Notes under the pieces: model-generated
Seen by the model: the letters and a program-made list of their open reading frames with translations, nothing else
Told to the model about the DNA's origin: nothing
Databases searched by the model: none
Part shown: piece by piece, positions 1 through 12,808 of the stretch
How the letters are laid out: every line of letters begins with the position of its first letter
Position numbering within the stretch: position 1 is the stretch's first letter
Program-made: the position numbers and the translations under genes
Assembly (NCBI GenBank): GCA_030068075.1
Contig: CM057844.1
Span: 2,294,001-2,358,000, forward strand
Direction: 5' to 3'
From: Paguma larvata
Taxonomy: Eukaryota; Chordata; Mammalia; Carnivora; Viverridae
Length of the DNA: 64,000 nucleotides

Positions 1-3000
1 GTTGAGAATTTTTGCATCCATATTCATCAGGGATATTGGCCTGTAGTTCTTCTATTTTTGTTGGGTGTCTGTCTGGTTTGGGAATCAAAGTGATGCTGGC
101 TTCATAGAATGAGTCTGGAAGTTTTCTTTCTATCTCAATTTTTTGGAACAGGTTGAGAAGGATAGGTATTAACTCTGTTTTAAATGTGTGGTAGAATTCC
201 CCAGGGAAGCCATCTGGTCCAAGACTCTTATTTGTTGGGAGACTTTTGATAACTGATTCAATTTCTTCACTATTTATGGGTCTGCTCAAATTTTCTATTT
301 CTTCGCGTTTGAGTTTTGGTAGTGTGCGGCTGTTTAGGTATTTGTACATTTCTTTCAGGTTGTCCAGCTTGTTGGCTTATAATTTTTCATTTTCATAGTA
401 TTCATAGTATTCCCTGATAATTCCTTGTATTTCTGAAGGATTGGTTGTAATAAATCCATTTTCACTTGTGATTTTATCTATTTGGGTCCTCTCTCTTTTC
501 ATTTTGAGAAGCCTGGCTAGAGGTTTATCAATTTGGTTTATTTTAAAAAAAAAACTGTTGATTTCATTGATCTGTTCTACTGGTTTTTTTAGATTCTATA
601 TTATTTATTTCTGCCCTGATCTTTATTATTTCTCTTCTTCTGATGGTCTTGGGGTGTCTTTGCTCTTCTGCTTCTAGTTCGTTAGATGTACTGTTAGAGT
701 TTGTATTTGATATTTTTCTTGTTTCCTGAGATTGGCCTGGATTGTAATGTATTTTCCTCTAGGGACTGCCTTTGCTGCATCCCAAAAGGTTCAGATAGTT
801 GTATTTTCATTTTCATTTGTTTCTATATATTTTTTAATTTCTTCTCTAATTGTCTGCTTGACACATTTGCTCTTTAGTAGAATGTTCTTTAACCTCCATG
901 CATTTGGAGGTTTTCCAGACTTTTTCCAGTGGTCGATTTCGAGTTTCATACTTTTGTGATCTGAAAGTGTGCACAGTATGATCTCAATTCTTTTATATTT
1001 ATTGAGAGCTGCTTTGTAACCCAGTATGTGATCTATCTTGGAAAATGTACCATGTGCACTTGAGAAGAAAGTGTATTCCATTACTTTGGGATGTAGAGTT
1101 CTAAATGTATCTGTCAAGTCCATCTGGTCCAATGAGTTGTTCAGGGCCATTGTTTCTTTAGTGATTCTCTGTCTAGCTGATCTATTCATTGTTGTAAGTG
1201 GAGTATTAAATTCCCCTGCAAGTAGCACATTCTTATCGGTAAGATTGCTTATGTTTGTGATTAATTGTTTTATATATTTGGCTGCTTTCAGATTTTGTGC
1301 ATAGTCTTTTCTAATTGTTAGCTCTTCCTGATGGATAGACCCTGTAATTATTATATTATGCCCTTCTTCATCTCTTGTTACAGCCTTTACTTTAAAGTCT
1401 AGCTTGTCTGATATAAGTATGGCTACTCCAGCTTTCTTTTGACTTCTAGTAGCAAGGTAGATAGTTTTTCATACCCTAACTTTTAGTCTGAAAGTATCCT
1501 CAAGTCTAAAACGAGTCTCTTGTAGACAGCAAATAGGTGGGTCTTGTTTTTTTTGTTTGTTTGTTTTTGTTTTTTTACATTCTGATACCCTATATCTTTT
1601 TATTGGAGCATTTAGTCAATTTACATTCAGTGTTATTATTGAAAAATACGGGTTTAGAGTCATTATGTTATCTGTAGGTTTTATTCTTATAGCGATGTCT
1701 CTGGTACTTTGTGTTCCTTGCAACATTTCCCTCATAGGGTCGCCCTTAGGATCTCTTGTAGGGCTGGTTTAGGGGTGATGAATTCCTTCAGTTTTTGTTT
1801 GTTTGGGAAAACCTTTATCTCCCCTTATATTCTGATTGACAGGCTTGCTGGATAAAGGATTCTTGGCTGCATATTTTTTCTTGTTCATCACATTGAAGAT
1901 TTCATGCCATTCATTTCTGATCTGCCAAGTTTCAGTAGATAGCTCTGCTACTACCTTTATGTGTCTATCTGTGTATGTTAAAGCCCATTTATCCCTAGCT
2001 GCTTTCAGAATTCTTTCTTTATCCTTGTATTTTGCCAGTTTCACTATGACATGTTGTGCAGAAGATCGATCAACTTACATCTGAGGAGAGTTCTCTATGC
2101 CTCTTAGATTTCACTGTCTGTTTCCTTCCCCAGGTTGGGGAAGGTCTCAGCTATGATTTGTTCAAGTACCCCTTCAGCCCCTTTTTCTCTCTTCTTCTTC
2201 TGGAATTCCTAGGATACGGATGTTGTTCCATTTGATTGCATCACTCAGTTCTCAAATTCTCCTTTCGTGATCCTGGGTCAATTTATCTCTCTTTTTATCT
2301 GCTTCCTCTTTTTCCATAATTTTGTCTTCTAAATCACCTGTTCTCTCTTCTGTCTCTTCGATCCGTGCTGTGGCTGCCGCCATCTTATTTTCACCTCATT
2401 TGTAGCATTTTTAATTCAACATGACTATTTTTAAGGTCCTCAATCTCTGCAGCAATGGAGTCTCTGCTGTCTTCTATGCTTTTTTTGGGCCCAGCGATTA
2501 ATTTTATGACTGTTATTCTAAATTCCTGTTCAGTTATGTTGCTTATATCTGTTTTGATCAATTCTTTAGCTGTCTCTACTTCCTGGAATTTCTTTTGAGG
2601 AGAATTTCTCTGTTTTGTCATTTTGTCTCATTTTCTGCCCCTTAGAAATTTTTAAAGCTTGTCATGTGGTCTTTCCCTGTGAGTACTGCTGTATTAAAGG
2701 GGGCTCATACACTGTCTAGGGCCTGGCCTTTCAGGATGTGTTTTTTGGAGTGTGTTACTTGCTCTCTGTTTTTGTGACTTTGATTATCCTCCTCCACGTG
2801 TGTTTTTTCCTTAAGGTAGCCCTGGAAAGGAAAACAGACAGACAAATAGGAAACAAAAACATGCAAATGCACCAACAAATAAAACAAGCAAGCAAACAGA
2901 CCAAAATAGAAAAAAGAAAAAAACAAACGACAATCTGAAAATATAAAACCAGAAACACCAGCTACAAGTAAAGAGCAGAGTGTGGGTGATGCTGATGGAA

Positions 3001-4093
3001 GAGCACATACAAAGAGACTAATGATAGGTGTTGGGAGAAAGAGAAAATGAGCTTTTACCAGGTAAAGAGACTGAAAGGCTTAATCCAGAGAGAGAGAAAT
3101 ACGAATAAGGAAGGAGGCAAAGAAAAAGAGATGAAGATAAAGTTACCCAGAGGAACTACATGACCTGATTATTCCAGATAGAAAGGAAGAAGGGGGTGTA
3201 GAACATGCATTGAAAGAATGGGTTAAATATGTCTGTTTAAGCAAACCAATAACCAGAGTAACCAGCCTCGAGGATAGAAGAGATAAAAGGAGAAAAAAGA
3301 GAATATATCTAAATAACAAGAATTGACCTGTAGTTAATCCAGGCAATGCTGCAGTGTTGGTTTCACAGAGTTTGTCCAGCTCCAGTAGATAAGTGACTCT
3401 AGAGCACAGGGGGGCGTGGTTTGGTGTAGGCAGGTCCCGCCTCCACTGTGAGCGCCATGGACCGGGTGACTCCCCACTTCCTTCTTCACAGACCAGGTGT
3501 TCCAAATCACCCCTTTGTCTCCGTCCTTTCTCTAGGGGTGCAGACACAGAGGGCTTTCTCATTCCACGGTCTCCTTGTCCTACACTTATCTGAGTTTTAA
3601 ACTCGATATGACCGCTATGTCCGGATTTTCCTGGTGTAGATTGCACCCCTGATGATGTAGCACCAAACCCAGAGGTGACTCCCCTCGTCCCCAGATATGT
3701 AAGCAGGGCCACAGACCCCAGTCTGAAGAAAGTCTTGCAGTTAGAAATAGGATTTATCTTCAAAAGCCCTGCGGTTAGAGACTAGATGATAGGCTCCCTC
3801 TCTATCCCAGTCTGAGGTTTTTCTCCAGCCGCTCTTTCAAGAGAAAAAGAAGACTCTTTGTCTCTCTGAAGAAGGGGCTCCCTCCCCTCTGTACCTCTGA
3901 GGTCCGTTTTATCTTCCCCAGTTCACACTCATGCACTTTATGGGGCACCTGGTTTTCATGTTTTCTTCCTTGTAGACTCCATCTCCTTTCCTCCCAGACT
4001 CTTGGGGTTGAGTCCTTTGGTTTCAGTCCTTCTTTGCTTGAGAGATGTGGAAAGAAAGGGTTCCCCTACTTCTCCGCCATATTGGCCCCCACC
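1..4093 (-). mobile_element. LINE-1 (decayed, 5' part; 3' end lies beyond the window edge)
   Basis: Read on the minus strand, this element runs 5' UTR (about 2622-4093), ORF1 remnant (1743-2621), ORF2 remnant (1 to about 1740), and continues out of the window in the reverse transcriptase region. The 5' edge carries the AATATGGCGGAGAAG start that resembles the other L1 5' ends here. ORF1 opens at 2621 with MTKQRNSPQKK but stops within about 76 codons. A 145-codon endonuclease piece at 791-1228 remains open, but its catalytic GD(F/L)N motif reads GEFN. Frameshifts and stops break both ORFs, so it is not mobile. It is the same subfamily as the element at 49447-55432. Confidence 0.9.
1743..2621 (-). 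pseudogene. L1 ORF1 remnant
   Basis: The start MTKQRNSPQKKFQEVETAKEL and a C-terminal piece (minus frame 1769-2044, containing ETWQIRNEWHEIFNVMNKK) match ORF1 of the intact L1 at 16805-17698. The two ends are in different frames and the middle has stops. ORF1 normally encodes the RNA-binding chaperone of the L1 particle; this copy cannot. Confidence 0.85.
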
Positions 4094-4606
4094 CAATTTT
4101 TCTTTTTCTTATCTTGTTATCCTTTTCTGCTGCCTTCTGAGAGCATTTCTCTGCTAGCTTGTCCACCTCATGATTCATTCCTCTCTTATATGTGCCCCTC
4201 CTAATATCCTATATGTTTCTCTGCTATACCTATCCACACCTTGGGGTTTTTATATCTAGTATTTCATGTGATTCTTTTTTTTTTAAATAAATATTTGTCT
4301 ATTTTATTTTTTTGGATTCCAAAATCCTTTTTTTACATTCTTAATCATTTTATCTTGCTTGTTTTAAATTTTTTAGCAATCTTGTCTAACAATTCTGCTT
4401 CAAATGGTATATTATAGAGTAGCGACCAGAAAACTTTATCTCTAATTATCAAATATATAGATAGATATGAAAAATATTTTATGCAGTCTCTAAGAATTTC
4501 TCAACTAAGCCATTGTAGCATGATAGCCAACAGAGACAATATGTTTCTATTCCAATAAATAAATAAGTACTTCTGTTCCAATAAACTATTTATAAACACA
4601 TGCAGT
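4094..4606. other. No gene; T-rich low-complexity sequence
   Basis: AT-rich sequence with T runs around 4270-4380. I see no coding potential, no splice-bounded exon and no repeat I can name. Confidence 0.5.
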
Positions 4607-4833
4607 GGGGGGCGCCTGGGTGGCTCTGTCAGTTAAGTGTCTAACTCTTGATTTCAGCTCAGGTAATGATCTGATGGTTTGAGTTTGAGCCCCATGTCAG
4701 TCTCTGCACTTACAGTGTGGAGCCTGTTTGGGATATTCTGTCTCCCTCTCTCTGCTCCTTTCCTGCTCGCTCTCTCGCTCTCTTCTCCCTCTATGTCTCT
4801 TTTTCAAAAACAAACAAAACTTAAAGAAATAAC
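4607..4833 (+). mobile_element. tRNA-Lys-derived carnivore SINE (CAN-SINE)
   Basis: The head GGCGCCTGGGTGGCTCTGTC is a diverged box A region, followed by TTTGAGCCCCATGTC (box B region) and a TC-rich body. The A-rich tail ends near 4830. A short direct repeat (GCAGTG) flanks it. It is fairly diverged, so not a recent insertion. Confidence 0.9.
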
Positions 4834-5225
4834 AAGCAGTGAGCCAGATTTTGTCCACTGCCAATAGTTTAATTACCTATTTAGTTGAAACAAAAGGAAT
4901 TGCTAATATTTGGCTGATAATGAGATATACAAACAGTGGTTTCATTTGATTTAACCTAATAATTGTACTCCTCAGGTATTTAGTTATTTTGGCCAGCAAG
5001 TCCACATTCCCTTGAGATGTGTCAGCTTCTCTTTCTGGAATGATGACCTGAATTAAGACTAAATTTGGTGAACTTAAGGAAAGGAAAGGTGATGTATCCC
5101 TGAGCATGAAAGTCCAAGTACCCTAGAGGCCTCATCTATCACCTCCTTTGCTGCCACTCCACCAAGCAATGCCTGCAGTGAAGGATTCGTCCTTAAATTG
5201 TGATTAAGCTACCTTGAGATGAGGC
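4834..5225. other. No gene recognised
   Basis: Unique-looking sequence. A 76-codon minus frame at 4877-5107 has no recognisable family and is of chance length. Confidence 0.4.
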
Positions 5226-5965
5226 AGACACCCTAAAATACAATCCACCTATTTTGGTTTCCTGTTGCCGCTGTAACAAATTACCACAAACCGAGCAACT
5301 TAAAACTAACAACATAGATTTATTGTTCTACAGTTCTGGAGGTCAGAAGTCCAGAACAACTTTCACTGGGGTGAAATCGAAGTACAGGCAGGGCTGCATT
5401 CCTTCTGGAGACGCTATACAGAAATGCATTTCCTTGTCTTTTCCAGCTTTCAGAGGCTGCCTAAATCTCTTGGTTCACTGTCCCCTCCTCCATAAAGCAT
5501 CTTCAGATCTCTCTTTCTGTTAACTTCTGTCTCTCTCTCTCTCTCTCTCACTTACTCACTTTCTCTCTCTCAATGTCCTCTGCTGCTTCCATTTTCACAT
5601 CTCTTGTCTGTATGACGCAGAGCTTCCTGCCTCCCCCATTACAAAGACCTTCGTGGTTATACTGGCCTACCCATATAATCCAGGTTAATCTCCCCATTTC
5701 AAGGTTCTCAATTGCATTTGCAGAATCCTACATGTGAATACATTCGCCCCAAGGCAACATCCCCACCAGTATCAATCCCTTTATAGCACCACGGATTTGG
5801 GGTGAGCTGTGTAGCTGCCTGGAAGCAGACCCTTGACTCCACTGGTTTTCACCAGCTCCACTTTTTGGAAGGAATCTTGTCTTGTTCATACGCCTGGGCC
5901 CTGGTACCTGCAGGCCTAGTTGCTGCCTATTTATATGGTGAAAAGGTAAATAATGATTACCATAA
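5226..5965 (-). repeat. Ancient interspersed repeat, family not named
   Basis: The segment TTCCTGTTGCCGCTGTAACA, followed by ACTTAAAACTAACAACATAG and CAGTTCTGGAGGTCAGAAGT, is a very common old mammalian repeat, seen here in the orientation opposite to the copy at 56722-57205. It contains a TC-rich microsatellite at 5526-5575. I do not trust my memory for a family name. The open frames inside it (for example 5254-5523) are repeat-derived. Confidence 0.65.
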
Positions 5966-6554
5966 ACCAAAAGTAAATCTGTAGCCTCTAGTCACCCCAG
6001 GCATCTCACATGGTTTTCGTTTTCTTATGCTTTGCCAGTGTACGGGAATCTCAGTTTCTCTCATTTCTATAGTATTTCTAGCACTGATCCTGGGAGGGAG
6101 CAAATAGCCTATGGTAGCTCACCAGCTTGGCAGGAACTGGGAGCCACAGGAGTAAATTAACATGAAAACAGCTTTGAAGTTAAGCCAGCAATAATCACAA
6201 GAACAAAAACCAAATGGAACCAGCAGAAGAAACTTCAATTTACCCATTGAAAAGCAGATTAAGAGGGCAAAAATATAAAATGAGAATATTCAATAAATGA
6301 GAAGTATTGAAAATGGCAGAGAAGACATGTAGTATAATAGTAATAAAAGTAGTTCATTAAATAAAATGCTGAGATTCACAGATTACATTTTTTAAAAAGA
6401 CCCACAGCAAGGTATCTACAAAAGATACACTTAAGACAAAAAGGCACAGAAAAGAGAAAAACAAAAGAATAGAAAAATAATTAGGCAAATATGAAGCAAA
6501 AAGAAAATTAGAGCATCAATCTTAATAAATGACAAAATAAAGCTTAAGGGAAAA

Positions 6555-6860
6555 AAAAAGTCAGACTGTGGTAAGCAGAACTCTAAGATGACCCCCAAAT
6601 ATACCCTCTGATGTATACACTCTATATACTCCCCTCCCATTGATTGTGGGCAGAACATGTAAACATATGAAATACAATTCCTGTGATGAGGTTGGGTTAA
6701 ATGGCAAAGAGGAAGACACTTTGCAGAAGTAATTAAGATTCCTAATCAGTGACCTTTAAGATAATATAAAAGGAAATTATCTTGGGTAGAGCTGACCTAA
6801 TCAAATGAGTCCTTTACAAGAGGGTCTAGAGAGAAGTTTCATTTTCAGGATGGTAAAGAA
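6555..6860 (+). repeat. Ancient interspersed repeat (5' portion of the same type as 56722-57205)
   Basis: Starts GTAAGCAGAACTCTAAGATG, with GACCTAATCAAATGAGTCC and a following GTCTAGAGAGAAG. This resembles the opening of the longer copy near 56.7 kb. A matching 3' end (GATAATAAATGGGTATTG) lies at 8660-8890, so one element may have been split by the L1. Confidence 0.5.
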
Positions 6861-7263
6861 CCTGGGCCTATTATCCATAAAATGCAAGGAACCCAAACTA
6901 GACCAAAAAAAATATATTGCAAAAACAGGACAAAGTTGGAGAACTCACACTTTCTAATCTCAAATTTTACTCCAAAGCTACAGCAATCCTAACAATGCAG
7001 TCCTAGCATAAGAATGGATATACAGTTCATTTTTACAGTCATTGGGTTTTGACATGGGACCGAAGACAATTTAATAGGAAAAGATTTTTTTCAACAAATA
7101 GTGCTGGGGCAACTCAGTATTCACATGAAAAATGAAGATGAACTCCTACTTCACACAATGTACAAAAATTTACTCAGAGTGGATTAAAAACCTAAATGCA
7201 AAACCTGAAACAATAAAATCCTTAAAATAAAATATAGGTATATGTCTTTGAGATGTTTTCTAA

Positions 7264-7448
7264 TTAAAAAAAATTTTTTTTGTTTGAGAGAGAGAGCATG
7301 CAAGCAAGGGAGGGGGGCAGAGTGAGAGAGTGAATCCCAAATAGACTGGATGTGGAGCCTGACACAGGGCTGGATCCCATGACCCTGGGATCATGACCTG
7401 AGCAAAAATCAAGAGTCAGCCCAATTGACTGAGCCACCCAGGTGCCCC
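7264..7448 (-). mobile_element. CAN-SINE, minus orientation
   Basis: On the plus strand it begins with a T-rich run and GAGAGAGAGCATGCAAGCAA and ends with GAGCCACCCAGGTGCCCC, the reverse complement of the SINE head. It sits inside the old L1 ORF2 remnant and is therefore younger than it. Confidence 0.9.
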
Positions 7449-8659
7449 TCTTTGTGACTTTTGACTAGGTAATCCTTTCTGAAATGATACCAAAGGCACA
7501 AGTACCCAAAAAAAATATATAAAAGGACCTAATAAAAAATGAAAATTTTTTTTATTTAAAGGGACACTACCACTAAAGGGAAGACATCTCACATAATGGC
7601 AGAAATTTTTGAATACCCCATATGATTTTAAGAGATCAGAATCTTGAATATATTTTTAAAAATCTACCACAACTCAACAATAATAAGCAAAAAACCCAAT
7701 TAAAAGATGAGCAAAATATCTGAATGGACATTTCTTCAAAGAAGATAAGCAAATGTCCAATAAACACATGAAAAGAGTTCAACTTTATGAACCATTGGGG
7801 ACACACAAATCGAAGCCACTTCACACCACTGGGATGATTAGAATAAAAAGGATGGATTATTTCAAGTATTGGCAAGCATGTGGAGAAATTGAAACCCTCA
7901 TACACTCTTAGTGGGAATGTAAAGTGGTGCAACCACTTTGGAAAACAGACCGGCAGTTCTTCAAATGGTTAAAGAATAGAATTACCATACGTTTCAGGCC
8001 TACTACTCCTGGGTATATACCCAAGAGAAAAATTATGTCCATACAAAAATGTATACACAGCACCATTACTCATGACTGATTAAAGATAGAAACAACCCAC
8101 ATGTCCATCAAGTAAAAAGTGGAGAAAATGTAATGCGGCATATCCACACAATAGAATATTACTAGGCAATAAAAAGGGATGAAGTACTGATAACATACTA
8201 CAGCATGAATGACTCTCAGAAGCATTAAGTGAAAGATGCTAAGTCGTTATATTGTAAGATTCTATTTATTTGAACTGTCCAGAGTTGGCAAATCTATAGA
8301 GACAGAAAGCTAGTTGCTGATAGGCCTGGGGCAGAGAGAGATTGGGAACTGGAGGGTAATACCTAAGGAATGTGGCATTTCTTTTTATAGCAATGAAAAT
8401 GTTCTAAGATTAATTCTAGTGATGGATGCGCAACTTGCAAATATAGGAAAAGCCACTGAATTGTACATGTTAAATGAGAGAATTGTATGGCCTGTGAACT
8501 ATATCTCATGAAAGCTGTTTTTAAAAAAACAAAGAATTATCTAGAAGTAGGAGACAAGAAGTGGCAGAGACACTTGCCTATTGACCTTGAAAGAGCAAAT
8601 TGCCATGTTGAGCAGAAGACCATGTTAACATAGGAGAGCAGCCTCTAACATGTGAGAGC

Positions 8660-8890
8660 CTCAGTCCTACAACCACAGGAACTGAATTCTTCCAACTACC
8701 ACATGAACTTGGAGGACCCCATCACAAATGAGTCCTCAGTCTTGGCCAATACTTGGATGCAGCCTGCAGAGACCCTGCACAGAGGACCCAGATAGGTCTG
8801 ACCCACAGACACTGTAAGATAATAAATGGGTATTGTTTTAAGCTGCTAAATGTGTGATTATTTGTAACGTAGTATAGAAAAACTAATATA
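8660..8890 (+). repeat. 3' end of an ancient interspersed repeat
   Basis: Contains GATAATAAATGGGTATTGTT and ends AGAAAAACTAATATAG, the same ending type as the copy at 57120-57205 (GATAATAAATGTGTGTC ... GAAACTAACAC). Confidence 0.5.
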
Positions 8891-9735
8891 GGAGCAAAAA
8901 TGGACAAAAGAAGAAATAGAACAAGAAGATATAGTCATCAAAATACTGATAGGCCTAGCAAACCTAACCCAAACCAAGCAAGAAATGAGATAGCTGCAGG
9001 GGAAAATAGGTAAGTGGTCAGCTTTTTATCTGATAGATATGAAGACAAAAATTGATAGATCAAGAGGCCCCAAAACAAGCAGAGATGAAAACGCCTGAAA
9101 ATACATTAACAATCTCTAGTATGAAATGCCACAGTCCATATTAAAACTCACAAATTTAGGATGTCTGTTTCACAAAAGATACTATTAACAAAAGTCAATA
9201 GGCAACAATATTTGCCAAATCTGAGGCTAGGAAATGAGCTAATGTTATGATCCAGGCATTGTCAGAAGGGAAACTTACCAGACTGAGCCTATCAAAATAT
9301 ATTCAAACCCACTGGTAACCCACTTTCAAAGAAGTGAAAATAGGTATTACCAGTGAAATGGGTTAATCCTTTTCACCTACTAGGCTATCAAAAATGAGAA
9401 AGTTTGATGAGACTGATCATGGGGGACAGGAGAACTCCTGAGCAGCTGGGGGGGGGGGCATGAGGACTGGTGCCTCCATTCTGGAGGATAAATTGAGGGT
9501 TTTCAAAGTCCGAAACAAAACAAGTCTGTTCCTGAGTACCAGTTTAAGGAATTTCTCAGGATATCCAGAAATTACCTAAAAGAAGACATTCACTACAGCA
9601 AATTTGATAGGGTTCTCAGAAGCTGTCTAGAGGTGGAAGAAAGGTGGATAAAGCGGTGGTCACTTCCCCACAAAGCATGATTCAGGTTTGGAAGTTAGCC
9701 TGGATGTATACAGAGAAAGAAGAGTGGATCTTTTA
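8891..9735. other. No gene recognised
   Basis: Diverged A-rich sequence, possibly old L1. An 11-G homopolymer lies at about 9448-9458. No frame looks protein-coding. Confidence 0.4.
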
Positions 9736-9941
9736 TTTATTTATTTTCAAATGTTTATTTCTTAATTTTGAGAAGGAGGGGAAGGGGTAGAGAGAGAGGG
9801 AGACAGAAAATCAATCCCAAGCAGACTCAACTCTGTTAGTGCAGAGCCGGACGTGGGGCTTGAGCTCAGGAACCCTGAAATCATGACCTGAGCTGATATA
9901 AGAGTCAGTCACTTAAGCAACTGGACCACCCAGGTACCCCA
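9736..9941 (-). mobile_element. CAN-SINE with target-site duplication
   Basis: A T-rich run, then GAGAGAGAGGGAGACAGAAA, ending ACCACCCAGGTACCCC. It is flanked by AGAGTGGATCTTTTA (9721-9735) and AGAATGGATCTTTTA (9942-9956), a 15-bp direct repeat with one mismatch that fixes its ends. Confidence 0.9.
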
Positions 9942-9956
9942 AGAATGGATCTTTTA

Positions 9957-10673
9957 AAAGACAATACTCAAAGGAAAAAGTCAAATTCAAAACAAAATAT
10001 AGAGCACAGCCCAATTAAATAACTATTTTGGACACAAAACAATACTACCTACTCTTCAAGAATACCGATGCAAAGGTACACATAAAAGGCATGAGAATCG
10101 TTGCCTAAGAAGGGAACCATGGTAAGTGTAGGTGAAAAGACAATAAATGAATGAATGAATGGGAAACTAGCAAACCAGAGAGGACTCGAGAGTTCTTGAG
10201 AAGGTTAGGAGGAAGGGCTAGGAATGGGAAAGTGTTGAGAACTGATTCTGAGTGGAGAAAAGTGTCAACTGCCCCTTTTCCATTAGGAGGTCCTCCTAAG
10301 CAGTATCTTGGTGGAGCACCTTCCCCGTGGGTTAGAGGGGCATGTGAGCCCTTGCCTGCAGTTCTCTCCAAAGACTGAAAATGTGTGCACAGGGCTGGTA
10401 GGTGAGGCCGACTTCCCCCATGAGGCCTTCCAAGTGGAGCCTTTCCAATTACCTGCATCCTGCAAAGTTACTCATAAGAGTTTGGCCTGGAGCCAGTCTC
10501 CTCAGAGAGGAGCCCCTCAGGACTTTCTCTCTCTCTCAGCAACACATCCTCCAAGTCCATCCCCCTTAATCTCTGGGTCACTTTGAGAAGAGAGCCAGCA
10601 CAAAGACTGGAAAGGGTCCACAGAAACAAGGAAAGCTTCTTCTGATTTCTGAAATCTCTAACATTTTCATATT
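9957..10673. other. No gene recognised
   Basis: Unique-looking, moderately GC-rich around 10260-10570. Overlapping open frames of 60-117 codons occur on both strands here (for example minus 10105-10458), but none has a domain, repeat or splice context that I recognise. Confidence 0.4.
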
Positions 10674-10691
10674 GATTTCGACCTTAATTTT

Positions 10692-10909
10692 TTTTAAATT
10701 TTTTTAACGTTTATTTATTTTTGAGAGACATAGAGACAGAGCATGAGCAAGGGAAGGGCAGAGAGAGAGGGAGATACATAATCCGAAGCAGGCTCCAGGC
10801 TCTGAGCCATCAGCACAGAGCCCGATGCAGGGCTCAAACTCACAGACCATGAGATCATAACCTGAGCCGAAGTTGGCCGCTTAACCAACTGAGCCACCCA
10901 GGTGCCCCT
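10692..10909 (-). mobile_element. CAN-SINE with 18-bp target-site duplication
   Basis: A complete SINE read from the minus strand. The flanks are GATTTCGACCTTAATTTT (10674-10691) and GATTTCCACCTTAATTTT (10910-10927), with one mismatch. The near-identity suggests a comparatively recent insertion, into an older L1-like stretch. Confidence 0.95.
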
Positions 10910-12687
10910 GATTTCCACCTTAATTTTACCATGGTTATGAAATGGTCTGCATGGTGTCAGGCCTGTGAATTTTGTTGAGTCTTACTTTGTGGTACACAAT
11001 TGATCAATTCTCTAAATGTTTCATAATGCACTTGAAAAGAGCATGTATTCATGATCAGTGTGTAAGTGATATTCAGTGTAAGTCAAGGAGGACAAGTTGG
11101 TAAATCTCTATAGGAACTTTAGAACTTGGCTGATGTACTATGTCAGCTGAGTTTTATCACCCCTGTGGGTTGTGTTTTGTATCCTCGTGCTATGATTGTG
11201 AAATTGATTTCTCTCCTTTTTATTCTTTCTGTTTGTGCTTTGGATATTCTGAGACAGTGCCTACACACTTAGAGTTGTTACACCTTACTATTAGATAAAC
11301 ATTTCCATCAGTAAACTGGCCACCTTTATTTCAAGCACTGCCTCTTGTCTTAGGGTTTATTTTATGGAATCTTAGTACTGTTATACTGGCATATTTTTGG
11401 CTAGCATCGACACAGTATGCTTTAATCCATTCTCACTTTTCCAAAATTTCTGTGTTCATATGCTTAGATGTGTTTCCTTTTTGTTTTGCCTTCTTGTACT
11501 TTTCCAGTGGTCAGCTGAGTGTTTTAATGAAGGTATCCAGTGCGTTTACATCATCCTAGCCACATTGACTCCGGTTCCAGCTTTGTGCTATTTTCATTTA
11601 TACTAATTCTATATGTATTTAACAATCTTCAATACAGTATCATTTCTTACAATCAATATATCATCTACATTTATTTATATATTCTTTATTTTGAATGTTC
11701 TTCCTTTCTTGCTACCATACTATTTTTCCATCTAGGCTTGTTTTTCTTTCTGCCCAGAGAATTCCCTTTAGTATTTATTTTAGAACAATTCTACTGGAAA
11801 CAACTACACTCCATTTTGCTTGTTTAAAATAACTTCATTTTGTATACATTTTTGAGAGAGGTTTTTGCTGGCTGAGGGATTCTAGGTCCATAATTCATTT
11901 CCTTCAGCAGTTAGCAGGCACATGACAGTATCTTCTGACTTTTCGCTGTTTCCTGAGCTCAGCTGAAAGCCTGATAATGTTTTACTTGAAAATAAGAGAT
12001 CTTTTTACCTCTCGCTGATTTTAAGATTTATCTCCTTAAATTTGATTTTGAACTCTTTTTTTTCTCAGTTGTGGGTTTCTTTTATTATACCCTGCTTAAG
12101 GTTTATAACATTGCTTAAATCAATGACTTGATGTCTTTGGTCAGTTCTAGAGAATTCAAGATTTATATTTTTATTTTTTAATATAATTTATTGTCAAGTT
12201 GGCTAACATGCAGTGTATGTATACAGTGTGCTCTTGGTTTTGGGGGTAGATTCACATGATTCATCACTTACATACAACACCCAGAGCTCATCCCAACAAC
12301 TGGCTTTCTCAATGACCATCACCCATTTACCCCTCTCTCTTGCCACTCCCCATCAGCCTTCAGTTTGTTCTCTGTATTTAAGAGTCTGTTACGGTTTACC
12401 TCCCTCCCTCTCTGTTTGTAACTATTTTTCCCTTTTCTTCCCTCATGTCTTCTGTTAAGTTTCTCAAGTTCCACATATGAGTGAAAACACATGATATCTT
12501 TTTTCCTTGACTGACTTATTTCACTTATTGTAATGCCCTCCAGTTCCATCCACTTTACTGCAAATGGTAGGATTTCAATCCTTCTCATTGCCAGGTAGTA
12601 TTCCATTGTATATATAAACCACATCTTCTTTATCCATTCATCAGTTGATGGATATTTAGGCTCTTTCCATAATTTGGCTATAATTTT
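10910..12687 (-). mobile_element. Older LINE-1 fragments hosting the young L1
   Basis: About 10930-12165 resembles L1 sequence read from the minus strand, heavily decayed. About 12170-12687 is an L1 3' end in the same orientation (phrases ATAATTTATTGTCAAGTTGG and CAATGACCATCACCCATTTA). The latter is interrupted by the full-length L1 and resumes at 19632, continuing to about 19705. A 101-codon minus frame at 12319-12624 is its ORF2 C-terminal remnant. Confidence 0.75.
12671..12687. repeat. Target-site duplication, 3' side of the full-length L1
   Basis: AATTTGGCTATAATTTT, identical to 19632-19648. The pair delimits the L1 insertion and shows that it went into an older L1 fragment. Confidence 0.95.
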
Positions 12688-12704
12688 TTTTTAATTTAAA
12701 ATAG

Positions 12705-12710
12705 TTTATT
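12705..12710 (-). terminator. L1 polyadenylation signal AATAAA
   Basis: TTTATT on the plus strand is AATAAA on the element's strand, about 20 nt before the A tail. Confidence 0.8.
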
Positions 12711-12770
12711 TTCAAATTGGTTTACATAAAATACCCAGTGTTCATCCCAACATGTGCCCTTTTTTAATGC

Positions 12771-12808
12771 CCATCACCCCCTCTCCCCCCCATCTCCCTC
12801 ACCCTCAG
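12771..12808 (-). other. G-rich tract of the L1 3' UTR (possible G-quadruplex)
   Basis: The plus strand is C-rich here, so the L1 RNA sense strand has several closely spaced G runs, including one of seven. Polypurine tracts at this place are a known L1 3' UTR feature. The short young L1 tail at 41990-42020 has the equivalent tract. Confidence 0.65.

Larger units (their letters stand above)
6180..8520 (+). mobile_element. Ancient LINE-1 ORF2 fragments
   Basis: The stretch at 6900-8520 follows the order of the C-terminal half of L1 ORF2 on the plus strand. Recognisable phrases include CAAGCATGTGGAGAAATTG, GTGGGAATGTAAAGTGGTGC and CATGTCCATCAAGTAAAAAG. It is heavily decayed and ends in an A-rich run near 8525. 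The stretch at 6180-6550 looks like an older ORF2 piece. A minus-strand SINE interrupts it at 7264-7448. Confidence 0.7.

Noticed and set aside
3143..3763. 206-codon minus frame
   Set aside because: It is in the 5' UTR of the decayed L1, upstream of ORF1, with no known domain.
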